Under the pieces are notes generated by a model that was not told the origin of the DNA, did not search any database, and saw only the letters and a program-made list of their open reading frames with translations. Shown in pieces: positions 58,597-64,000 of a stretch of DNA of 64,000 nt (positions within the stretch are counted from its first letter, which is position 1; each line of letters starts with the position of its first letter). The DNA is from Actinomycetota bacterium (GTDB taxonomy: Bacteria > Actinomycetota > Thermoleophilia > RBG-16-64-13). Made by a program: the position numbers and the translations under genes. The stretch is taken from the NCBI GenBank assembly GCA_012523095.1, contig JAAYJE010000003.1:59420-123419 (forward strand), in the 5' to 3' direction.

Positions 58597-59151
58597 TCAG
58601 AGGCCGAGCTCGCCGGCCACCTCCTTCATCGCCTCGAGACCGATACCTAGGAACTCCTCCAACTCCAGACCTAGATCAGAACAGGTCATGATGTCCTCCC
58701 GACGGGCACCTTTGGCGAACGAAGGTTCTCTGAAGCGCTTCTTGAGACTCTTCAGCTCCACGGGAGCAAGCTTCTTCTCCGGCCGGATGAGTGCAGCCGC
58801 CGTCACCAGACCGGTGAGGCAATCACACGCGAAGAGGGCCCTTTCCATGACGGAGGTCACACGAGACCCGTTGCCCGGGTTGTGGGCCAGGATGGCCTGC
58901 AGGACTTCCTCATCGTCAAAACCTGCTTCGCGGAGCCATCGCACGGTCAGGACCCCGTGCATCTCCATGCTCTCAGCCGTCTCTTCCACGTCCAGATCGT
59001 GCAGAAGCCCCGCCAGTCGCCACTTCTCCTCGCCACCACCCAAACGCCGGGCCAGGGCGCCCATTATGGCCTCAGCAGCCACCATGTGACTGATGAGGTT
59101 CTCATTCTTCACCCGCTCCCGGACGAATCCTAGGGCCTGTTCTCGGTCCAC
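58597..59151 (-). CDS. HD-domain hydrolase
   Basis: AAEAIMGALARRLGGGEEKWRLAGLLHDLDVEET..HG; 184 aa. Confidence 0.88.
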   Translation of the reverse strand: MDREQALGFVRERVKNENLISHMVAAEAIMGALARRLGGGEEKWRLAGLLHDLDVEETAESMEMHGVLTVRWLREAGFDDEEVLQAILAHNPGNGSRVTSVMERALFACDCLTGLVTAAALIRPEKKLAPVELKSLKKRFREPSFAKGARREDIMTCSDLGLELEEFLGIGLEAMKEVAGELGL

Positions 59152-59708
59152 TACGCCTCCCCACCCCAGAGAGCCTGAGCTGTGCGCAGCGCCCTCCGCA
59201 CATCGTGCTCATTCCAAGTACTACGCCCGGAGCGGGCCAGTTCCTCCCATTCCGAAGCCGACGCCCAGCGTCGGCCCGCCAGACCCGCTTCCAGAACCAG
59301 GTCATCCGCGTCGCCGAGCGGCCTGCAGGCCATGCTGACGGCCAGCAGCCGCTCGCCCTTGTGGAAGGTCAGATACGCGTAACAAGGACCGGCGACTTCC
59401 ACCGTGAGCCCGGTCTCCTCAACCACCTCCCGTCGAACGGCGACGCCCAGGTCCTCCCCCGCCTCCGCACGCCCTCCAGGCGGATCCCAGGCGTCCACCG
59501 GTTCGGTCCTGTGCACCAGGAGCCACCTGACGGTCTTTTGAGGCCTGATGGTATACCCTGCCGAAGGCCTTTGATCCTCCCGAGCGATAAGCGCCGCTAC
59601 TGCCAGGCGCACATACGGAGCCTGAGGATCGGCAGCAGGCCCAAGCCGGACCTCACCGACTCCCTGCACTTCCAGCCCATCGCCTTCCATCACGCCGCCT
59701 TCCATCAC
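59151..59708 (-). CDS. NUDIX hydrolase
   Basis: Nudix box GGRAEAGEDLGVAVRREVVEETGL. Confidence 0.92.
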   Translation of the reverse strand: MMEGGVMEGDGLEVQGVGEVRLGPAADPQAPYVRLAVAALIAREDQRPSAGYTIRPQKTVRWLLVHRTEPVDAWDPPGGRAEAGEDLGVAVRREVVEETGLTVEVAGPCYAYLTFHKGERLLAVSMACRPLGDADDLVLEAGLAGRRWASASEWEELARSGRSTWNEHDVRRALRTAQALWGGEA

Positions 59709-60010
59709 GCCGCCTTCCAGCCCGTCGCAACCGGTTCTCCCAGCGCCGAGATGACCCTCGCGATGCCCCCGAGTGCTCCAGGCACGGGACGGAGCAGCAA
59801 TCCCGACAGGGCGGCCACGGAGCCCGCTCCATAGTGGAGCACGTGCGCGTCCTCATGCGCTATGACCTCATCGCCTGGGCGCGTGAGCGTAAGCGGGCAC
59901 AGTTGGTCACCCATGGTCCCCGAGGGGACGAAGAGGGCCGCTTCCTTGCCCAACATCTCGGCCACCCCCTTCTGGGGCAGGTCGATGGTGGGGTCTTTCC
60001 GGTTCAACGC
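59705..60010 (-). pseudogene. Truncated low-specificity L-threonine aldolase fragment
   Basis: DPTIDLPQKGVAEMLGKEAALFVPSGTMGDQLCPLTLTRPGDEVIAHEDAHVLHYGAGSVAALSGLLLRPVPG; lacks N-terminus and the PLP-lysine C-terminal part. Confidence 0.8.
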
Positions 60011-60026
60011 GCCGCCTGCGCTCGGC

Positions 60027-62192
60027 CTACCGAGGAGTGGAATCCGGCAGACCTCCGTCCACGGGGATGGTCGCCCCGGTGGTGGGCGTCTGCCTGGTCG
60101 CGAAGAAGAGCACGGCGCGGGCCACGTGGGCTGCGGTGACCTGGACCTTGAGCAGATTCCGGTCCTGGTAGTAGGCCTCCAGACCCACTTCATCGAGACC
60201 ACGAGCCTTCATCCGGTCGGGACCCACCTCCGCCCACAGTCCGGAGCGGCAGGCGCCACAGGCGAACACGGCATCCGGCGCGACCATGTTGACCCGCACA
60301 TCGTCCGCCGCCAGCTCGAGGCTCGCGATGCGGGCCAACTGATGCGCCGCGGCTTTGGTGGAGCTGTAAGCTCCGAAGTTGGCACCCGGCGAGAACACGT
60401 TCTTAGTGGACACGAGTACGATGTCTCCCCCCGTGGCCTGGCGCCTGAACATCCTGGCCGCCTCTGCGAGCACCAGAAGCGTCCCCTCCACATTGACCCG
60501 TTCGAGTTCGCGGTAGCGCTCGAGGGTCAGCTCAGTGAGCGGAGCCACAGCGGCGACCCCTGCGTTGGGGATGACCAGATCGACGCCGCCCCACATCCTG
60601 GCTAGACGGTCGAAGGCCGCGGAAACGGACCGGGGGTCGGTGACGTCCAACGGCAGTCCGACGATCCTCTGCGGGAAGCGGGCCTCCATCTCCCGGACAA
60701 GAGTGTCCAGCGGCTCGCCGGGCAGGTCCGTGGCCGCCACCAAGCCACCTGCTTCCAGCAACCCTTCGGTTATGCCCGTGCCGATAGCCCCGGCCGCCCC
60801 GGTGACCACGGCCACATGCCCGCGCAGCGGCGCATGGGCGCTCCCTGCCCCACCCTCCATGGTCCGTCCCAACTTAGCGTGCTGCAACGTCCGATATTCC
60901 ATACGGAACAGCTCTTCCTCGGGAAGACCCTGATACTTAGCGCCTCCAGCGGCAATCGAAGCCTTCACCTCCATGGTGTGCTCGGTGATGTCCGAGGCGA
61001 TCTGGGCGTCGCGCAGATCGGGACCGGCGCAAAACACTCCCAAGCCTTGGATCATGACCACCCGCGGCTGAGGGCCGAACGGCTGTACGCCGGCCGGCAC
61101 AGCAGAACCGTGCCTCTCCAGGTAGGACTCATACCGTTCGCAATATCCCTGCACGGCCGCCTGCAACTGCGCCCGGGCGGCGTCTGAGTCACCCGGAGGC
61201 AGTTCATCCACCCACAGCGGCTCGGCTTTGGTACGGATCAGGTGATCGGTGGTAAGCACCGGGCTGACGAAGGTCTCCGGAGCGGCAGGCGCGGCCAACG
61301 CCGCCAAGGTCTCCGGCCCGGCGCGCCACTGAAGCACCACACGCCGGTACGGGCGGTCACAGTCGCCCGTCTGCTCCGCCAACAAGCCGCGCAGCATCGG
61401 CGCCACCTGAGCGGCACGCGACTCGAGTCTGGCCTCCACTTCCGATGTGACCGTGGCTGCAATACGAACGGACGCCGGCTGACCCCCGGTTTCGGTCCCG
61501 CCGGCCTCGATCCACTGCTCGGCGCGCGACACCAGACGGATCATCATCTCGTACGACTCGTGCGCGGTCTCCCCCCAGGTCACGATCCCATGGTGAGCCC
61601 ACACCATGCCCCAAGCGTCGGGGTGGTCGTCAAGAGCCCGAGCCGCCGCCAGAGCCAACTTGAAGCCGGGAGTCACGTAGGGCAGGACGATGACGTCCTC
61701 ACCCAGGGCCTCCTTAGCCACAGCGACGCCATGCTCGCGATTGGTGAGGGCAAGGACGGCGTCAGCGTGCGTGTGATCGATGTAAACGCCCGGTAGAAAA
61801 GCGTGCACCAATGCCTCGATGGAGGGCGTACGGCCGTCGGCCCGCAGCAGATGGGTACGCAACTGGTGCACCATCTCCGCGTCGTCCAGCTCCCTAAGTA
61901 CACGCAGCCGCCGTAGATAGTCCAAGTCGAGCCCGGGAAGCTCCGCCGGCTCGACGGTCGCCATGTCGGCGCCGGAGGCCTTGACGTAGATCACGGAGAT
62001 CTCGTCGCCGAACAGGTTGGAGGTGGTCACCTTCACCGACGAGTTGCCCCCGCCGTGCAGGACGAGATCCGGATCCTCCCCCAACAACCGGGTGGAGTAG
62101 GTGCGAAGCGCAAGGGGCTCGCCCCATTCGGGACCGTAGCGTGCGATGAACCGGGCCGCCTCCTCCTCCGACCACCGCGACCGCACCGTCAC
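60027..62192 (-). CDS. Bifunctional class II aldolase / short-chain dehydrogenase (RhaD/SDR type)
   Basis: LHGGGNSSVKV, DHTHADAVLALTNREHG, AHHGIVTWGETAHESYEMMI; SDR part GHVAVVTGAAGAIGTGITEGLLEAGG..YSSTKAAAHQLARI. Confidence 0.93.
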   Translation of the reverse strand: MTVRSRWSEEEAARFIARYGPEWGEPLALRTYSTRLLGEDPDLVLHGGGNSSVKVTTSNLFGDEISVIYVKASGADMATVEPAELPGLDLDYLRRLRVLRELDDAEMVHQLRTHLLRADGRTPSIEALVHAFLPGVYIDHTHADAVLALTNREHGVAVAKEALGEDVIVLPYVTPGFKLALAAARALDDHPDAWGMVWAHHGIVTWGETAHESYEMMIRLVSRAEQWIEAGGTETGGQPASVRIAATVTSEVEARLESRAAQVAPMLRGLLAEQTGDCDRPYRRVVLQWRAGPETLAALAAPAAPETFVSPVLTTDHLIRTKAEPLWVDELPPGDSDAARAQLQAAVQGYCERYESYLERHGSAVPAGVQPFGPQPRVVMIQGLGVFCAGPDLRDAQIASDITEHTMEVKASIAAGGAKYQGLPEEELFRMEYRTLQHAKLGRTMEGGAGSAHAPLRGHVAVVTGAAGAIGTGITEGLLEAGGLVAATDLPGEPLDTLVREMEARFPQRIVGLPLDVTDPRSVSAAFDRLARMWGGVDLVIPNAGVAAVAPLTELTLERYRELERVNVEGTLLVLAEAARMFRRQATGGDIVLVSTKNVFSPGANFGAYSSTKAAAHQLARIASLELAADDVRVNMVAPDAVFACGACRSGLWAEVGPDRMKARGLDEVGLEAYYQDRNLLKVQVTAAHVARAVLFFATRQTPTTGATIPVDGGLPDSTPR

Positions 62193-62959
62193 CCCGCACC
62201 CCGAACGGCGTCGAGCACGAAGCGGGCGTTAGCAGCGGTGGTCTCGGCGCCGGCGGCCCCCCCGTCGAACACAGCGCTGCCCGCGGCGATGATATCGACC
62301 CCCGCCGACGCCACCTCCGCGATGTTATCTCTCGTGATCCCTCCGTCGACAGACAGCAGGATGTCCCTGCCCGCAGCCGCGATGAGCTCCTTTGCGCGCT
62401 CCACCCTAGCCAAGGTGGTGGGAGCGAACCTCTGTCCGCTCCAACCGGGATCCACCGCCAGAAGCGAGACCATGTCCACCTCATCCAGTAGCGGGGGGGT
62501 CAGCCATTCCAGGGGAGTGCCGGGATTGAGAGCCAGGCCCCGGACGATGCCCTGATCCGGCCCTGCGCTGTGCTCCATACCGCCCAGTCGCTGTAGGACC
62601 CGATGTATATGGACGGCCGCCTCGACGTGCACAGTTATCATGTCGGCTCCGGCGGCCACGTAAGCGGCCAGCTTGTCCAATGGTTCGCGCACCATGAGGT
62701 GCACATCCTTCAACATGGGAGTCTTCAGACCCTTGACATAGGGCGGCCCCACCGTCATCTGCGGGCAGAAACAGCCGTCCATCACATCGATGTGGACGAC
62801 GTCGACTCCGGCCTCCTCCAGCACGGTCAGCTCCGCCCCCAGGTTCATCAGGTCGGCGGGCAGCACCCCCACGCTGACGGTGGGACATAGAGCCCGCAGG
62901 CGCGCCAGTGCGGAGGTGCCGCCCATCTCGCTCCTACTCGTTCTCCGTCTGTGACTCAC
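62189..62959 (-). CDS. rpe: Ribulose-phosphate 3-epimerase
   Basis: [87 protein letters not shown]. Confidence 0.94.
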   Translation of the reverse strand: MSHRRRTSRSEMGGTSALARLRALCPTVSVGVLPADLMNLGAELTVLEEAGVDVVHIDVMDGCFCPQMTVGPPYVKGLKTPMLKDVHLMVREPLDKLAAYVAAGADMITVHVEAAVHIHRVLQRLGGMEHSAGPDQGIVRGLALNPGTPLEWLTPPLLDEVDMVSLLAVDPGWSGQRFAPTTLARVERAKELIAAAGRDILLSVDGGITRDNIAEVASAGVDIIAAGSAVFDGGAAGAETTAANARFVLDAVRGAG

Positions 62960-63830
62960 TTCTCAACGTGAGGAAGAGCTCGTGAGCTTCTTCAGGCTTC
63001 ATACTCTCATGCACGACCTTGCCCACCGCCTGGATCATGGCCAAGGGAGCGTCCGACTGGAAGATATTGCGGCCCATATCGACGCCGGCGGCCCCCTCGC
63101 TCACCGCCTTGTAGGCCATGGTGAGGGCATCGAGCTCAGGCAGTTTCTTGCCCCCGGCCATCACGATCGGCACCGGGCACGAGGCCGTCACCGTCTCGAA
63201 ATCCTCTTCCACATAGTAGGTCTTGACGAAATGCGCGCCCAACTCCGCCGCAATGCGGCAGGCCAGCCGGAAGTAGCGGGCGTCACGGGTCATGCTCTTG
63301 CCGACCGCCGTCACACCCAGCACCGGCACCCCGTAACGGTTGCCCATGTCGACCAGCCGGGTGAGATTGTGTATGGACTGAGTCTCGTAGTCGCCTCCGA
63401 TGAACACCTGTACGGCCACGGCGGCGGCGTTGAGACGTACGGCGTCTTCGATATCCAGGGCCAACTGCTCGTTTGACAACTCCTTGAGGATGCTGGGGCC
63501 CCCGCTCGCCCGCAGGACGATGCCCTTGCCGCAGGAGGAGGGCACGGTCGTACGGAGAATGCCTCGAGTGAGCATGAGTGCGTCGGCATAGGGAGCCAGG
63601 GGGAGGATGTTCACATCGACTCGCTCCAGGCCCGATGTCGGTCCCTGGAAGTAGCCGTGGTCGATGGCCAGCATCACCGTGCGGCCTGACGCAGGGTTGA
63701 AGATGCGGGACAGGCGGTTCTGCATACCCCAATCGAGCGAGGTGGAACCTTTGACAAAGAAGGCTTCGCGCCGACACGGCACGTCGAGGTAGTAATTCTT
63801 GGATTCCTTGAGGCTGTCGATATCCGGCAT
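62934..63830 (-). CDS. Class I aldolase family protein, LsrF-like (3-hydroxy-5-phosphonooxypentane-2,4-dione thiolase-like)
   Basis: [111 protein letters not shown]. Confidence 0.85.
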   Translation of the reverse strand: MPDIDSLKESKNYYLDVPCRREAFFVKGSTSLDWGMQNRLSRIFNPASGRTVMLAIDHGYFQGPTSGLERVDVNILPLAPYADALMLTRGILRTTVPSSCGKGIVLRASGGPSILKELSNEQLALDIEDAVRLNAAAVAVQVFIGGDYETQSIHNLTRLVDMGNRYGVPVLGVTAVGKSMTRDARYFRLACRIAAELGAHFVKTYYVEEDFETVTASCPVPIVMAGGKKLPELDALTMAYKAVSEGAAGVDMGRNIFQSDAPLAMIQAVGKVVHESMKPEEAHELFLTLRSESQTENE

Positions 63831-63964
63831 CGATGACTCTCCGCTTGTTCTCGCAGGGATAGACTCCCTGATTCTAGCAGATGGGATGAGAGGGCCAGCC
63901 TCCACGGGGTACCGTTAGGTCCCCAAGGCAATCGGGCTCAAAGGCCCAAAGAAGGAGGCTGGCT

Positions 63965-64000
63965 ATGAACGATGCTATCACCAAGGAGACGACACTCACC
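63965..64000 (+). CDS. Start of divergent gene (partial, MNDAITKETTLT...)
   Basis: AAGAAGGAGGCTGGCT-ATG, open to window end. Confidence 0.5.
   Translation, partial: MNDAITKETTLT

Overview
The window is chromosomal DNA from a high-GC Gram-positive-type bacterium. The synteny looks actinobacterial (eno-ftsB-DUF501-ppx, mazG, mfd, pth, rplY, prs, glmU, ispE, rsmA, tatD, metG, rsmI; also tilS-hpt-ftsH). Housekeeping blocks alternate with an accessory cell-surface block at about 8.3-26.9 kb and 32.1-33.6 kb. That block contains three SLH-domain proteins (one with a tandem rhodanese), a 1541-aa repeat-rich pilin/adhesin-like protein with a C-terminal TPKTG sorting signal, a class B-type sortase, and a complete oligopeptide ABC transporter with fused ATPases. 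A low-density island next to tRNA-Leu (about 27.2-29.8 kb) carries an orphan trpF-like gene, an uncharacterised small protein, a MazEF-like module and an HsdS remnant that is absent from the ORF track. The most interesting observations are: (i) two paralogous small proteins of an unrecognised family (YxIMHEWDR...EPRSDxDLDxD...DYxxWK...WGLPA), one translationally coupled to a UspA gene; (ii) a DUF4255/Pvc16-like contractile-injection tail-terminator protein, with no other injection-system genes in view, apparently leaderless and in an operon with an SLH protein; (iii) a DUF501-Ppx/GppA gene fusion; (iv) an S-layer-type rhodanese; (v) remnants of hsdS and of L-threonine aldolase; (vi) a candidate structured RNA region near 10.2-10.3 kb. 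All family names come from reading the translated sequence. No database search was run.
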